This document shows, in pieces, positions 41,525-50,682 of a stretch of DNA of 64,000 nucleotides (position 1 is its first letter; every line of letters begins with the position of its first letter). The stretch spans positions 27,184 to 91,183 of the forward strand of contig JAJDAF010000067.1 in the NCBI GenBank assembly GCA_029261995.1, written 5' to 3'. Under the pieces are notes generated by a model. That model ran no database searches. It was not told the origin of the DNA and saw only the letters and a list, made by a program, of their open reading frames with translations. The stretch comes from Candidatus Zhuqueibacterota bacterium. GTDB taxonomy: Bacteria > Zhuqueibacterota > Zhuqueibacteria > Oceanimicrobiales > Oceanimicrobiaceae. The position numbers were made by a program, and so were the translations under genes.

Positions 41525-43822
41525 TTATTTCACCAGCGTCATAGCCCGGACCGAGTTCAAACCGCCGGCGTCCAGGCGAAAGAAGTAGTTCCCGGACGCT
41601 ACTCGCGCGCCGCTGTCATCCCGGCCGTTCCAGGATATCTGGTAGGCGCCCTGGTCGCGATGGTCATCAACCAGCGTCCTGATTCTCTGGCCGACGGAGT
41701 TGTAGATGGTCAGTTTTACTCTGCCGGCATTCTTGATTGTGTAGCTGATGGTGGTACTGGGGTTAAATGGATTCGGATAGTTCTGAGCCAAGTCAAATGA
41801 TTTCGGTGCACTGCCACCCGCCTGACCAACACTCGTGGGCGGTGGATTGATGCTCACCCGAATCACATCGATGATTTGGGGATAAGCAAGGCCATCGTTG
41901 ACCAGCCGCACCGCTGGATTTGAGTCCGCCGCTCCCGTGTTGGCGGCCGCCTGGCGCTGCGGCTGATTGGGGCCGACGCCTGGCTCTTCATTGACTTCAG
42001 TGCCTCCATCCCAAAGCATGATCTGGTCTGTGACATCGCCTGAGATGGGCATGCCGTCGCCGTCAAACAAATCGATGCCATCGCCATCCGGTGCATAGAA
42101 CAAATCGTTCGACGGCACAAACATGGTGGCGAGGGAGAGCCTTGCGCCGGCAAAGGTTTCGAAAGTGAATTCGTAACTGTCGCCCGGCAAGAGCGGTCCA
42201 GGCCCAGCTTGTCCGACAGGTGTGTTGAAAACACCACCGGCCATGATCGCGGGATTTCCGGACAGTGATGCGCCCAACCCTGCAGGATTACCGTCTTCCG
42301 CTAGAGCCTCCAGGCCTTCACCGCGGTCTGCTTCTCCATCTGTAAATAGCGGATCAGATGCAAGGTGCAGGGCCCAAACACCGGGAGCCAGGGGAACAGG
42401 TTGCATGCTACCGTCAGAAGGCTTGAGCGTGGTGGCGGTCGAGACGTTTTGTACGACCACCGTGAAACTGTGTGTCGGCAGAGGTGAAATGGTAAGGTTT
42501 ATCACCTGCGTCACGTCAGGGTAGGTGTGGCCATCGTTGACCAGTCTCACCAGCGAATCAGAGTCGCCGGGTCCGACGTTTGGTCCACTCTGGCGCTGGG
42601 GCTGATTCGGGCCGACTCCCGGTTCTTCGTTTGCCTCCGTACCGGCGTCCCAAAGCATCAGCTCGGTAGAGACATCGCCGGCAAACGGAATATCGTTTGA
42701 TTCAAACAGGGCGATGCCGTCTTCTGACGCAGCATAGAATGCGTCGTTGGATGGCACGAACATGGTGGCCAGCGAGAGGTACTGTCCTGGTGTTGCGTGC
42801 ACGATAAACTCGTAAGCATGGCCAGGCAAGAGCGGTCCGGGTCCGGCTTCCCCGGCAGGTGTGTTGAAGACGCCGCCTGCCAGCACGGCCCGGTTGGTGG
42901 AAAGAGATGCTCCCAGGCTAGCCGGGTTGCCATCTTCAGCCAGTGCTTCGAGCCCGTCGCCGCGGTCTGCCTCGCCGACAGAAAATAGCGGCGCCGAGTC
43001 GGTGTGCACGGCCCAGACGCCGGGCGCCAGGGGAACCGGTTGTTTCGATCCATCCGATGGCCTCAGAGTGGAGTCCGTAGAAACATTCCGCAGCCGAACC
43101 AGGAAGGGTGTCGCCTGGACTGAGCTGATGGAGACTTGAATGACATCGGCAATCTCCGGATAGGTAAAACCGTCATCGACCGCCCGGACCAGATTGCTGG
43201 GATCGACATTGCCGGTGTTTGCCGCGGCTTGCCGCTGCGGTTGGTTGGGTCCAACGCCGGGCTCCTCATTTTCTTCAGTTGCAGCATCCCAGAGCTGGAT
43301 TTGGTCCGTGAGGTCACCGGAAATTGGCGTCCCGCCGGTATCGAACAGGGTAATCCCAGTTTCGCCAGGCCCGTAAAACAGGTCATTGGAGGGCACAAAC
43401 ATGGTCGCAAAAGACAGACTTGCTCCCTGTCGGGCCATGAATGTGAACTCGTAAGCGTCGCCGGGTCCCAGGGCGCCGGGCCCGGTTGCACCAAGCGGGG
43501 TGTTGAACACACTGCCGGCCACGACGCCTGCGGCATCCAGTAAATTGTCGCCCAGCATGGCAGGATTGCCATCTTCGGCCAACGCCTCGAGTCCGGCCCC
43601 GCGATCGGGAGTGCCGTCAGCAAAGAGCGGCGCCGGCATCGTATGGACTGCCCAGACACCGGGCGCCAGCGGTACCGCCTGCATGCTGCCATCAGACGGC
43701 CGCAGTGTGGTCGGCGTGGAAGTGTTTTCCACACGAACGGTGAAAGTCGCGTAGGTCTGGGCAAACGCCGCCAGCGATGTCAGGTTGATGAAATAGAGCA
43801 CAAGTAACAGTTTTCTGAACAT
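41525..43822 (-). CDS. Secreted protein with three spondin-N domains and sorting domain
   Basis: From ATG 43822 (ribosome site AGGAGG 12 bases before it) the protein has 765 residues: a signal peptide (LLLVLYFINLTSLAAFAQ), three consecutive copies of a roughly 220-residue spondin-N-like domain, and a C-terminal sorting module (LAQNYPNPFNPSTTISYTI, SVGQRIRTLV, SWNGRDD, ASGNYFFRLDAGG, AMTLVK). Each copy contains LRPSDGS or LKPSDGS, PLAPGVWA(V/L)H, GLEALAEDGNP, GVFNTP or SVFNTP, LATMFVPSND, EEPGVGPNQPQRQ. The near identity points to recent duplication. Spondin-N domains are mostly found in extracellular matrix/adhesion proteins. Direct repeats upstream suggest control by the neighbouring OmpR-type regulator. 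Confidence 0.87.
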   Translation of the reverse strand: MFRKLLLVLYFINLTSLAAFAQTYATFTVRVENTSTPTTLRPSDGSMQAVPLAPGVWAVHTMPAPLFADGTPDRGAGLEALAEDGNPAMLGDNLLDAAGVVAGSVFNTPLGATGPGALGPGDAYEFTFMARQGASLSFATMFVPSNDLFYGPGETGITLFDTGGTPISGDLTDQIQLWDAATEENEEPGVGPNQPQRQAAANTGNVDPSNLVRAVDDGFTYPEIADVIQVSISSVQATPFLVRLRNVSTDSTLRPSDGSKQPVPLAPGVWAVHTDSAPLFSVGEADRGDGLEALAEDGNPASLGASLSTNRAVLAGGVFNTPAGEAGPGPLLPGHAYEFIVHATPGQYLSLATMFVPSNDAFYAASEDGIALFESNDIPFAGDVSTELMLWDAGTEANEEPGVGPNQPQRQSGPNVGPGDSDSLVRLVNDGHTYPDVTQVINLTISPLPTHSFTVVVQNVSTATTLKPSDGSMQPVPLAPGVWALHLASDPLFTDGEADRGEGLEALAEDGNPAGLGASLSGNPAIMAGGVFNTPVGQAGPGPLLPGDSYEFTFETFAGARLSLATMFVPSNDLFYAPDGDGIDLFDGDGMPISGDVTDQIMLWDGGTEVNEEPGVGPNQPQRQAAANTGAADSNPAVRLVNDGLAYPQIIDVIRVSINPPPTSVGQAGGSAPKSFDLAQNYPNPFNPSTTISYTIKNAGRVKLTIYNSVGQRIRTLVDDHRDQGAYQISWNGRDDSGARVASGNYFFRLDAGGLNSVRAMTLVK

Positions 43823-43889
43823 GTCTTGTCCCTCCTGCAGGGGTTGAGTGAGTGTGATAACGGACTTGCTCTGAAATGAACACAAATGC

Positions 43890-43906
43890 TATCACGGAAG
43901 TATCAC
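43890..43906 (-). promoter_or_regulatory. Direct-repeat operator upstream of the spondin-protein gene
   Basis: On the plus strand TATCAC occurs at 43890-43895 and 43901-43906, 11 bases apart (minus strand GTGATACTTCCGTGATA), 68-84 bases before ATG 43822. The same element, GTGATACTTTTGTGATA, precedes the response-regulator gene at 46644-46660. An 11-base spacing of direct half-sites is typical of OmpR/PhoB-family binding. Confidence 0.6.
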
Positions 43907-44015
43907 GCGGAGTTCAAGAAAGAGTCAATCCGGAGTTATCCAGGTGGCTTTGGAAGGGTGGACGACTCGTTTGTAAAAAGAGATCGACCGGGCATCTGGG
44001 AGTCTGGACGTTCTA

Positions 44016-44226
44016 GCCCCAAGGGGGCGCTATGTATCAGCCCCAGGCAACGCCCGGGGTTGGATTTCCAGTTGGAGTCGTCAAGCCCCGTCGGGGCGAA
44101 ATTATGCGATCTCGGGCTCAGATATAATAACTTGTCGTCTTATTTCGCCCTTTCAGGGCTCGAAGACCTCTCGCTCATTTTTCCCCGGGCGTTGCCCGGG
44201 GCTATTCCATTTTGCCCCCTTGGGGC
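44016..44226. repeat. Nested palindromic repeat element, about 210 bp
   Basis: Three pairs of arms are nested: GCCCCAAGGGGGC (44016-44028) with GCCCCCTTGGGGC (44214-44226), perfect; GCCCCAGGCAACGCCCGGGG (44040-44059) with CCCCGGGCGTTGCCCGGGGC (44183-44202), 19 of 20; and AGCCCCGTCGGGGCGAAAT (44084-44102) with ATTTCGCCCTTTCAGGGCT (44142-44160), 15 of 19. Each arm is also largely self-complementary. It lies in a 540-bp spacer between two minus-strand genes and contains no credible open frame. It resembles dispersed palindromic repeats of uncultured FCB genomes. Confidence 0.75.
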
Positions 44227-44363
44227 GATTCAGGCGTTTCGCGACCAACAGGCGCATGATAGCTAAGCATTCTTGATTCCCGGAATGTTCGAAAGACCAA
44301 AACACCTTCAAAGACCGGGTTGGAAATGATTGTGGTAAATGCGCTTAGTGCCGCAACGAAGCG

Positions 44364-45830
44364 CTAGTTCAAGGCGGAGAGATTGAAGGAGAAAGACGTG
44401 CCTTTGTTGCGCTGGCTTGTAACCTGGATGGTCTCTTCATGTAGCTCAATGATTTTCGAAGCAATTGCAAGCCCGAGGCCTGTGCCCTTTGATGCACTGC
44501 CGCGACTTTTGTCCACCCGGTAGAAACGATCAAAAACTTGCGCCAGCTCATTTTTAGGGATGCCACAGCCGGTATCCCGAACCATGACGGCAATCTTATT
44601 TTCACTGCGGGCCAGTTCCACTTTTACTGAGCCTTGTTCCGGAGTGTAGCGCAGGGCATTGTCGATCAAATTGGAAAGGGTGCGCTCAATCATGGCGATG
44701 TCCGCCACCACCATGGGTAGGTCTTTCGGAAAACTCGCCAGCAGTTTCACCTGGCGCTGCTCGGCTTCAGGTCTGAATTTCATGACGACGTCCTGGGTCA
44801 GTTCGGCGATGGAAAAATGTTCCAACTTTGGTTGCACCTGTTTCGCGTCATATTTGGAAAGTTCGAACAACTCAGACACCAACGTGCTGAGCAGGACTGT
44901 ATTGTCGAGGATTGTCTTTAGATATTTTTCCCGTTGCTGCTCGGTCAGGGATGTGTTTTTCATCAGGACCGTTTCGATATAGCCTTGAATGGATGCCAGC
45001 GGACTGCGCAGATCGTGTGAGACATTCGCAATCAACTCCCGGCGCAATTGGTCGGTTTGCCTGAGCTCTTCCATGTTTGCCTGAATGGTGTCGGCCATAG
45101 AATTGAACGCCCCGGCCAACTGACCAACTTCATCATTAGAGGTAGCGACAAGGCGCCGCGAGAAATCGCCGGCCTCGAAGTCTTCAACCACACGCGTCAT
45201 GCCGCGAAACCTCTTGGTGAGAAAGCGAAATGCAAATAAGCCAACGACGCCTGTGAGCATCAAGGTCACAGCCAGGTTCACCAGTGTCGTGCGCTGAATG
45301 TAACTCTCTTTGATCATCGCCGCTGCACTGTCAAATTTTTCCCCGCCCAGAATGACGTAGAGGTAGCCTTCGATGTCCTTGCCGATATCGATTCGCGTTG
45401 CTGAGAATGGCTTTTTGCCTCCCGGGTTTCTCGGATCATTGCCGAGGATCGGCATAGTCTGTTCGTCTTCAAGAAAGCGGTGTACCGGGTCCAAGTCTAC
45501 ATAGGCAAGCTTAATTTTCTTATGATCTGCAAAATAAGCCAGGATTTTCCCGTCCGGATCGAGTACATAATATTCGACCCTCGGGTTCATAACCATGAGA
45601 TTGTGGATGAGATGTTCGATGCTGGGAAAATCGAGGCTGTCAGTTAGAAAAGGCCGAAACTTGTTCGCCAGATTCTTGGCAAGATCGCGGTTTAATGCCT
45701 GGTCAGATTCTCGCACGAAGTTCATGGATGAATCGATGGAAAACCAGATTTGCACCAAGCCCGAGGCCAAGAGTAATGCCAGGAAGACGGCGGAGATTTT
45801 GCCGTACAATGTCTGCAGAAATCGTCTCAT
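44364..45830 (-). CDS. Membrane sensor histidine kinase (HAMP, HisKA, HATPase)
   Basis: The 488-residue protein has two transmembrane helices (about 12-30 and 183-203) flanking a periplasmic PAS/CHASE-like sensor region with VEYYVLDPDGKILAYF. A HAMP domain (about 204-257), HisKA with IANVSHDLRSPLASI (His272), and HATPase boxes (LSNLIDNALRYTPEQG, VRDTGCGIPKNEL, RFYRVDKSR, GTGLGLAIASKI) follow; all look intact. It is the second gene of a two-gene operon with the OmpR-type regulator, overlapping it by 4 bases. The signal is unknown; the PhoR/ResE-like layout suggests an envelope stimulus. Confidence 0.95.
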   Translation of the reverse strand: MRRFLQTLYGKISAVFLALLLASGLVQIWFSIDSSMNFVRESDQALNRDLAKNLANKFRPFLTDSLDFPSIEHLIHNLMVMNPRVEYYVLDPDGKILAYFADHKKIKLAYVDLDPVHRFLEDEQTMPILGNDPRNPGGKKPFSATRIDIGKDIEGYLYVILGGEKFDSAAAMIKESYIQRTTLVNLAVTLMLTGVVGLFAFRFLTKRFRGMTRVVEDFEAGDFSRRLVATSNDEVGQLAGAFNSMADTIQANMEELRQTDQLRRELIANVSHDLRSPLASIQGYIETVLMKNTSLTEQQREKYLKTILDNTVLLSTLVSELFELSKYDAKQVQPKLEHFSIAELTQDVVMKFRPEAEQRQVKLLASFPKDLPMVVADIAMIERTLSNLIDNALRYTPEQGSVKVELARSENKIAVMVRDTGCGIPKNELAQVFDRFYRVDKSRGSASKGTGLGLAIASKIIELHEETIQVTSQRNKGTSFSFNLSALN

Positions 45831-46555
45831 GATTCAAAATCCTCCCGCTCGGCAAAGCTGTATCCCACACCCCAGACAGTTTTGATGTAGCGGCAATGCG
45901 ACGGGTCGGGCTCGATTTTGCTCCGCAGCCGGTTGATGTGTGAATTCACAGTGTGCTCGTAGCCGTCGAAGTTATAGCCCCAGACCAGATCCAGCAACTC
46001 TTTTCTGCTGTAGGCGCGACCCGGACGTGAGGCAAACTGCACAAGCAAGTCAAACTCGCGTGCCGTCAGGTCGATGTTTTTGCCGGCAAGGGTGACTTTC
46101 CTTTTCTCTCGGACGATGATGAGGTCGCCAAGCTGGAGTTCGTGATCTTCCTCATCCGACTGTTTCGCGGCTTGCTTGTCCGCCTCCATTCGCCTGAAAA
46201 TGACCTTGATCCGCGTCATCAACTCGCGGATGCTAAACGGCTTGGTGATGTAATCATCAGCGCCCAACTCGAGTCCCAGAATTTTGTCGACTTCCTCCGA
46301 CTTCGAGGTCAGCATCAAAATCGGGGTGTACTTGTTGTGCTCACGCACACGTTTGCAGACCTCAAGGCCGTCCAGGCCCGGCAACATGACATCCAGAACA
46401 ACAAGCGCATACTCGTCTTCCAGAAATTTCTCCAGACCCAGTTTGCCGTCAGCGGCCCACGACATTTCATAGCCGGCGTCGGTGAAGTGGATTTCGAGAA
46501 GCTCGGCAATGTTCGGGTCATCTTCCACAACTAGGATTTTGGCGGTGGTAGACAT
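45827..46555 (-). CDS. OmpR/PhoB-family response regulator
   Basis: From ATG 46555 (after AGGTGAG) the protein has 242 residues: receiver domain with VVEDDPN, phospho-acceptor Asp55 (VVLDVMLPGLDG), Thr in MLTSKSEE and Lys in YITKPFS, then a winged-helix domain (LTAREFDLLVQFASRPGRAYSRKELLDLVWG, and HTVNSHINRLRSKIEPDP). It is a transcription factor that should bind direct repeats spaced 11 bases. Such a site lies about 90-105 bases upstream of its own start and another before the spondin-protein gene, suggesting autoregulation and control of that neighbour. The cognate kinase follows with a 4-base overlap. Confidence 0.96.
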   Translation of the reverse strand: MSTTAKILVVEDDPNIAELLEIHFTDAGYEMSWAADGKLGLEKFLEDEYALVVLDVMLPGLDGLEVCKRVREHNKYTPILMLTSKSEEVDKILGLELGADDYITKPFSIRELMTRIKVIFRRMEADKQAAKQSDEEDHELQLGDLIIVREKRKVTLAGKNIDLTAREFDLLVQFASRPGRAYSRKELLDLVWGYNFDGYEHTVNSHINRLRSKIEPDPSHCRYIKTVWGVGYSFAEREDFES

Positions 46556-46626
46556 GTGTAGCTCACCTGCTTGGCAAAGGGATTCGTAATGCATTTGCAC
46601 CATTTATTTTATCAATCTGCAGGGTC

Positions 46627-46660
46627 ATAATAAACGAAACCGGTATCACAAAAGTATCAC
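46627..46660 (-). promoter_or_regulatory. Promoter and direct-repeat operator of the two-component operon
   Basis: GTGATA half-sites lie at 46660-46655 and 46649-46644 on the minus strand, 11 bases apart. A -10-like TATTAT (46632-46627) follows after 11 bases, and no separate -35 is needed if the regulator replaces it, as at PhoB-type promoters. The start codon of the regulator is 72 bases further on. Promoter function is inferred. Confidence 0.55.
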
Positions 46661-46846
46661 GGTGGCTGTTTTTTGTCAAAGGAATTCGTTTGTCTGGCCG
46701 GCATGGCTTTGGAAGGGGTGGTCAGCAATCTACTACCCGCAACGAAAGGAAACTCAATGATGACTCGCGAATCAAACCGGACTTGGACAGGAGGCTAACT
46801 TCTGCTTCCTGGAACGATGGAAATCCTGATGGGCCGAGATTTCACA

Positions 46847-46879
46847 AACCTTGCGAAGACGGCCAGCCTTCGCAAGGTT
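46847..46879 (-). terminator. Hairpin downstream of citrate synthase
   Basis: AACCTTGCGAAG (46847-46858) and CTTCGCAAGGTT (46868-46879) form a perfect 12-bp stem with a 9-base loop, 17 bases past the citrate synthase stop. The following T-tract is weak (TGTGAAAT), so termination efficiency is uncertain. Confidence 0.55.
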
Positions 46880-46895
46880 CCATGAAGTCGTGAAT

Positions 46896-48200
46896 CTACT
46901 TAATCCCGACGGCTTTTTCCAGCATTTCGGTGGTGAGTGATTTCGGCCGTTCCAGCGCCTGCCCCACCGCACGGTCCCAAATGAGATTGCTCAACACGCC
47001 AATCGCCCGCCCGACGCCAAACATGACCGTGTAGAAATCATACTCCTTGACGCCGTAGTGCCATTGCAGCACGCCGGAGTGGGCATCGACGTTTGGCCAG
47101 GGATTCTTCGCCTTGCCCTGCTCGACCAGAATGGGCGGTACGACCTCATAAAGCATGCTGACCAGTTTGAACATCTCGTCATCCGGCATGTGCTTCAGTG
47201 CGAAGTCGCGCTGAGCCGCATAGCGCGGGTCTGTTTTGCGCAGGACGGCATGGCCATAGCCGGGAATGACTTGTCCTGAGTTCAAAGTCTCCCACACGAA
47301 CTCAGTCAGGCTTTCTTTGCTGGGCACCTTGTTGTCCATTTTCTCCATCACACGCTGAATCCAGCGCAGGACCTCCTGGTTGGCCAGCCCGTGCAACGGT
47401 CCCGCGAGACCGTTCATGCCCGCGGAAAATGCATAATAAGCATCCGACAGCGCTGAGCCGACCAGGTGGGTGATGTGTGCGCTGACATTGCCGCTTTCGT
47501 GGTCGCTGTGCAACATAAAGTAGAGGCGCGACAACTCATCGTAGGGATGGTCAACCCCCATCATGTGCGCGAAGTTGGCTCCGAAATCGAGTTCTGGTTT
47601 GGGTGGGATGATGACGTTGTTTCTGTACTTCATCCGATAGATCTGGGCAGCAATTTCCGGCAGTTTTGCCATGAGATTCATGGCGTCCTCGTACATCGGC
47701 TGCCAGTACTCCATCTTGCTCATGCCCTGTTCGTATTGCTTGACAAACAAAGATTCTCGCTGCATGGATACAATCGCCGCCGAAAACATACTCATCGGGT
47801 GGGTATCTTTCGGCATGTCCGCCAGAACTTTGTAGATGTAGTCCGGCACTTTGCTCCTTTCGCTAAAGTCCTGGGCAACATCTTTTACGTCTTCTTCAGT
47901 TGGCATGTCGCCTGTCAACAGCAGATAAACATGGCCTTCAACGTAAGGCATTTCCGCGCCGGCAGGTTTGGGCAATTTCTGCAGACATTCCGGGATGGTG
48001 TAACCGCGAAACCGAATGCCTTCATCCGGATCCAGGTAGGAGATGTCGGTTGATAAGCACTTCAGGCCTCGCATGCCGCCATAGAGCTGGAAGACCTTAA
48101 CCTGGTCGATGACTTCCTGTCCATGTTCCTTAACCAGAGTTGATATGCGGTCCCGGTAGGCGGGAATTTTCTCCTGCAGCTTCATCTTCATTCTTGACAT
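46896..48200 (-). CDS. gltA: Citrate synthase, eukaryotic (type I) form
   Basis: Citrate synthase condenses acetyl-CoA and oxaloacetate at entry to the TCA cycle. The 434-residue sequence belongs to the mitochondrial-like dimeric form: LKCLSTDISYLDPDEGIRFRGYTIPE near 45, KDTHPMSMFSAAI near 131, the active-site His segments LHSDHESGNVSAH and PGYGHAVLRKTDPRY, and the catalytic Asp segment NVDAHSGVLQWHYG. All active-site residues appear present. The gene is bracketed by a hairpin downstream and a TPR-protein gene upstream on the same strand (46 bp), with which it may be cotranscribed. The eukaryotic-type enzyme also occurs in several other bacterial phyla. Confidence 0.96.
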   Translation of the reverse strand: MSRMKMKLQEKIPAYRDRISTLVKEHGQEVIDQVKVFQLYGGMRGLKCLSTDISYLDPDEGIRFRGYTIPECLQKLPKPAGAEMPYVEGHVYLLLTGDMPTEEDVKDVAQDFSERSKVPDYIYKVLADMPKDTHPMSMFSAAIVSMQRESLFVKQYEQGMSKMEYWQPMYEDAMNLMAKLPEIAAQIYRMKYRNNVIIPPKPELDFGANFAHMMGVDHPYDELSRLYFMLHSDHESGNVSAHITHLVGSALSDAYYAFSAGMNGLAGPLHGLANQEVLRWIQRVMEKMDNKVPSKESLTEFVWETLNSGQVIPGYGHAVLRKTDPRYAAQRDFALKHMPDDEMFKLVSMLYEVVPPILVEQGKAKNPWPNVDAHSGVLQWHYGVKEYDFYTVMFGVGRAIGVLSNLIWDRAVGQALERPKSLTTEMLEKAVGIK

Positions 48201-48246
48201 ATCAGGTTCCTTATAGGTTCGTTTGATTATTTAAGGTAGGTAAAAC

Positions 48247-49404
48247 TCACTTCGTCCCAAGAGTTAGATGCTCGAAGGCCGCAAAAGTTGCACCTTTCTT
48301 GCTTTCTGTGTAATTGGGGCTGCGATAGGCTGAAAGCATGGCTGCGATGATGGTCGGTTCGCCAGGATTTTCGAGCAAAAGGTCGCGAAGAATAACCAGC
48401 GCTTCGCCTGGCCGGTTGAGGGCGTTCAACGTACGTGCCTTGAACAGATATGAGTAAAAATAACTTTCGTCGATGGCGATGGCGCGGTCGCAATGCTGCA
48501 AAGCCTGTTGAGGCGCGCCTGTTTCCAGGTAGCAGCGGCCGAGGTACGCGAAGGCACTGGCTTTTTCCAGGCGCTTGGGATTCAGGTCGAGTCTGGTTTG
48601 CCAGACCTCGTTTGACTTCTTGAACCAGGGGATGGCCTGTGCAAAGCGCTCTTGATTGACCAGGGCCAGGCCGACGTCAAAGTAAGCCTGATACATGCCC
48701 GGGTCGCTCTCTGTCGCTTTGGCGAAGTAGATTTTCTTTTTCTTCCAGTCCGAGGTGTGCCGGGCAATCTCGAAGCTGTGATTGGTCCGCATGTCGCCAG
48801 GGCCGACTCCGCCGATGACTTCGCCTTTGTCACTGTAAATGGTGTTGCCATCGTCGTTGTAGTGCCCCTCGGTCAAGTCCAGTTCCGCGAGCTGATTGGT
48901 GATTCTCGCAATCCATTTCTCTCGCGTTTCGCGGCGTAGAGCCGCTTCGTAGGCCGACCGTGACTCAGGCAACCGGTCGTGGCGCGTGTACAAATTCCCG
49001 AGCTTCTCGAGCGCAAACAGTGAGAATTCGATTTTGCCCTGCGGATCGAGGCGGACGACTTCTTCATAAATTGCCATTGCCTGGTCGTGCCGGTCCCGTT
49101 TTTCGTAGGCCTGCGCCAGGTGAAACAGGACGGAGAGTGAGTCTGGAGTGAGCAAGCAGGCCTGCTCCAAAAAGGGGATGGCCTCGGCAACATAGTCATG
49201 CTGCGCGAGCCAATTTCCAATGTCGTGAAACGGATTGTCGCTCGTCCGGCCAGGAAGACCCCGGAAGCTTGCTTTGGAGCCAGTGTCGGCCATCTCCTGA
49301 CCTGGCAGGCCGGCAATCCTGTACCAGAGCAAGTAGACAAACGCGACTGCCAGGATGAGCCGCAGAATCTGCGTCGGCTTTCGATGCCAGATTGACTTTT
49401 CCAT
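48247..49404 (-). CDS. Membrane-anchored TPR protein
   Basis: From ATG 49404 the 385-residue protein starts with one hydrophobic segment (QILRLILAVAFVYLLWYRIAGL), probably an anchor with the rest outside the cytoplasm. TPR units fill the remainder: HDYVAEAIPFLEQACLLTPDSLSVLFHLAQAYEKRDRHDQAMAIYEE, LGNLYTRHDRLPESRSAYEAAL, ALVNQERFAQAIPWFKKSNEVW, and AYLGRCYLETGAPQQALQHCDRAI. A segment between repeats (GHYNDDGNTIYSDKGEVIG) breaks the pattern. It precedes citrate synthase by 46 bp. Partner and role are unknown. Confidence 0.85.
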   Translation of the reverse strand: MEKSIWHRKPTQILRLILAVAFVYLLWYRIAGLPGQEMADTGSKASFRGLPGRTSDNPFHDIGNWLAQHDYVAEAIPFLEQACLLTPDSLSVLFHLAQAYEKRDRHDQAMAIYEEVVRLDPQGKIEFSLFALEKLGNLYTRHDRLPESRSAYEAALRRETREKWIARITNQLAELDLTEGHYNDDGNTIYSDKGEVIGGVGPGDMRTNHSFEIARHTSDWKKKKIYFAKATESDPGMYQAYFDVGLALVNQERFAQAIPWFKKSNEVWQTRLDLNPKRLEKASAFAYLGRCYLETGAPQQALQHCDRAIAIDESYFYSYLFKARTLNALNRPGEALVILRDLLLENPGEPTIIAAMLSAYRSPNYTESKKGATFAAFEHLTLGTK

Positions 49405-49519
49405 TTCGGAATGCTCTCTTACGACGATGTTGATTGGGCGCAAAGAACGCCGGCTCCCAAACTGGATGCGGCGGAGTTACGACCGATTCAAGATTCTTGC
49501 CATGCGAGAACTGCCGACT

Positions 49520-50602
49520 TCATACTCCCATGCTCGGTGATGTCGTCTCACCTCGTTCCGATGTTTGGAAGTATTTTTTCTGAAGCCAGAGTGAGACATT
49601 CACCAGGCTGATCAGCACCGGAACTTCCACCAGCGGGCCGATGACCGCCGCAAAGGCCTCGCCGGAATTGATGCCAAAAACCGCCACGGTCACCGCAATT
49701 GCTAGCTCGAAATTATTGCTGGCCGCGGTAAAGGACAGGGTTGCTGTCTTTGAATAGTCGGCCCCGACTTTTCGGCCCATGTAAAACGAAACGAAAAACA
49801 TAATCACAAAGTAGATGACCAGCGGGATGGCAATTCTCACCACGTCAAGTGGAATCTTGACGATGAACTCGCCCTTGAGCGAGAACATCACGACAATGGT
49901 GAACAAGAGCGCGATCAGCGTCATGGGGCTGATTTTCGGAATGAAGACGTTCTCATACCAGGCCTTGCCTTTCAGCTTCAGCATCGAGAAGCGCGTGATG
50001 ATTCCCGCCAGGAACGGAATGCCGAGATAGATAAACACACTTTCGGCAATTTGTGCGATGGTGATGTCCACCGCAAACGACTGCAGCCCAAGCCAGGACG
50101 GCAACACGGTCAGAAAAACATACGCGTAAACGGAAAAAAACAGCACTTGAAAGATGGAGTTGAATGCCACCAGGCCGGCGGCGTATTCGGTGTCGCCCTT
50201 TGCCAGCTCGTTCCAAACGATGACCATGGCGATGCAGCGCGCCAGCCCAATCATGATGACGCCGGCCATGTAATGAGGCATGTCACTCAGAAACAGAACC
50301 GCGAGAAAAAACATCAGCAGCGGGCCGATGATCCAATTTTGCACCAAGGACAGGCCGAGCACTCTGATATTTCTGAAGACATCGCCAAGCTCCTCGTACT
50401 TCACTTTTGCCAGCGGCGGATACATCATCAAGATCAAACCGATGGCGATTGGAATATTTGTCGTCCCCGACTGGAACAGATTCCAGAAGTCTACAACGCC
50501 GGGAAACAGGTAGCCTGAAAACACACCGACAAACATTGCCGCAAAAATCCAAAGGGTCAAATATCGGTCAAGGCAAGACAGCTTTTTTGTTATACCACTC
50601 AT
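49520..50602 (-). CDS. acr3: Arsenite efflux transporter, ACR3 family
   Basis: ACR3 exports arsenite (and sometimes antimonite) using the proton gradient. The 360-residue protein has ten transmembrane segments with family signatures: [14 protein letters not shown] near 59, [21 protein letters not shown] near 81, the essential Cys123 in [15 protein letters not shown], and [21 protein letters not shown] near the end. It is the second gene after arsR, 80 bp downstream on the same strand, forming a minimal arsR-acr3 operon. No arsenate reductase gene is next to it, so it may rely on one elsewhere. Confidence 0.95.
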   Translation of the reverse strand: MSGITKKLSCLDRYLTLWIFAAMFVGVFSGYLFPGVVDFWNLFQSGTTNIPIAIGLILMMYPPLAKVKYEELGDVFRNIRVLGLSLVQNWIIGPLLMFFLAVLFLSDMPHYMAGVIMIGLARCIAMVIVWNELAKGDTEYAAGLVAFNSIFQVLFFSVYAYVFLTVLPSWLGLQSFAVDITIAQIAESVFIYLGIPFLAGIITRFSMLKLKGKAWYENVFIPKISPMTLIALLFTIVVMFSLKGEFIVKIPLDVVRIAIPLVIYFVIMFFVSFYMGRKVGADYSKTATLSFTAASNNFELAIAVTVAVFGINSGEAFAAVIGPLVEVPVLISLVNVSLWLQKKYFQTSERGETTSPSMGV

Positions 50603-50682
50603 TTTTTCACCCGAGATGCTCTAAAACAAAGTCGTTGCATTTCTATTGTCAATGCGCGAATTACACTGTTGCATCAAAAAAA

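Noticed and set aside
41252..41800. 182-codon plus frame
   Set aside because: Runs through a terminator and antisense into the sorting domain of the spondin protein.
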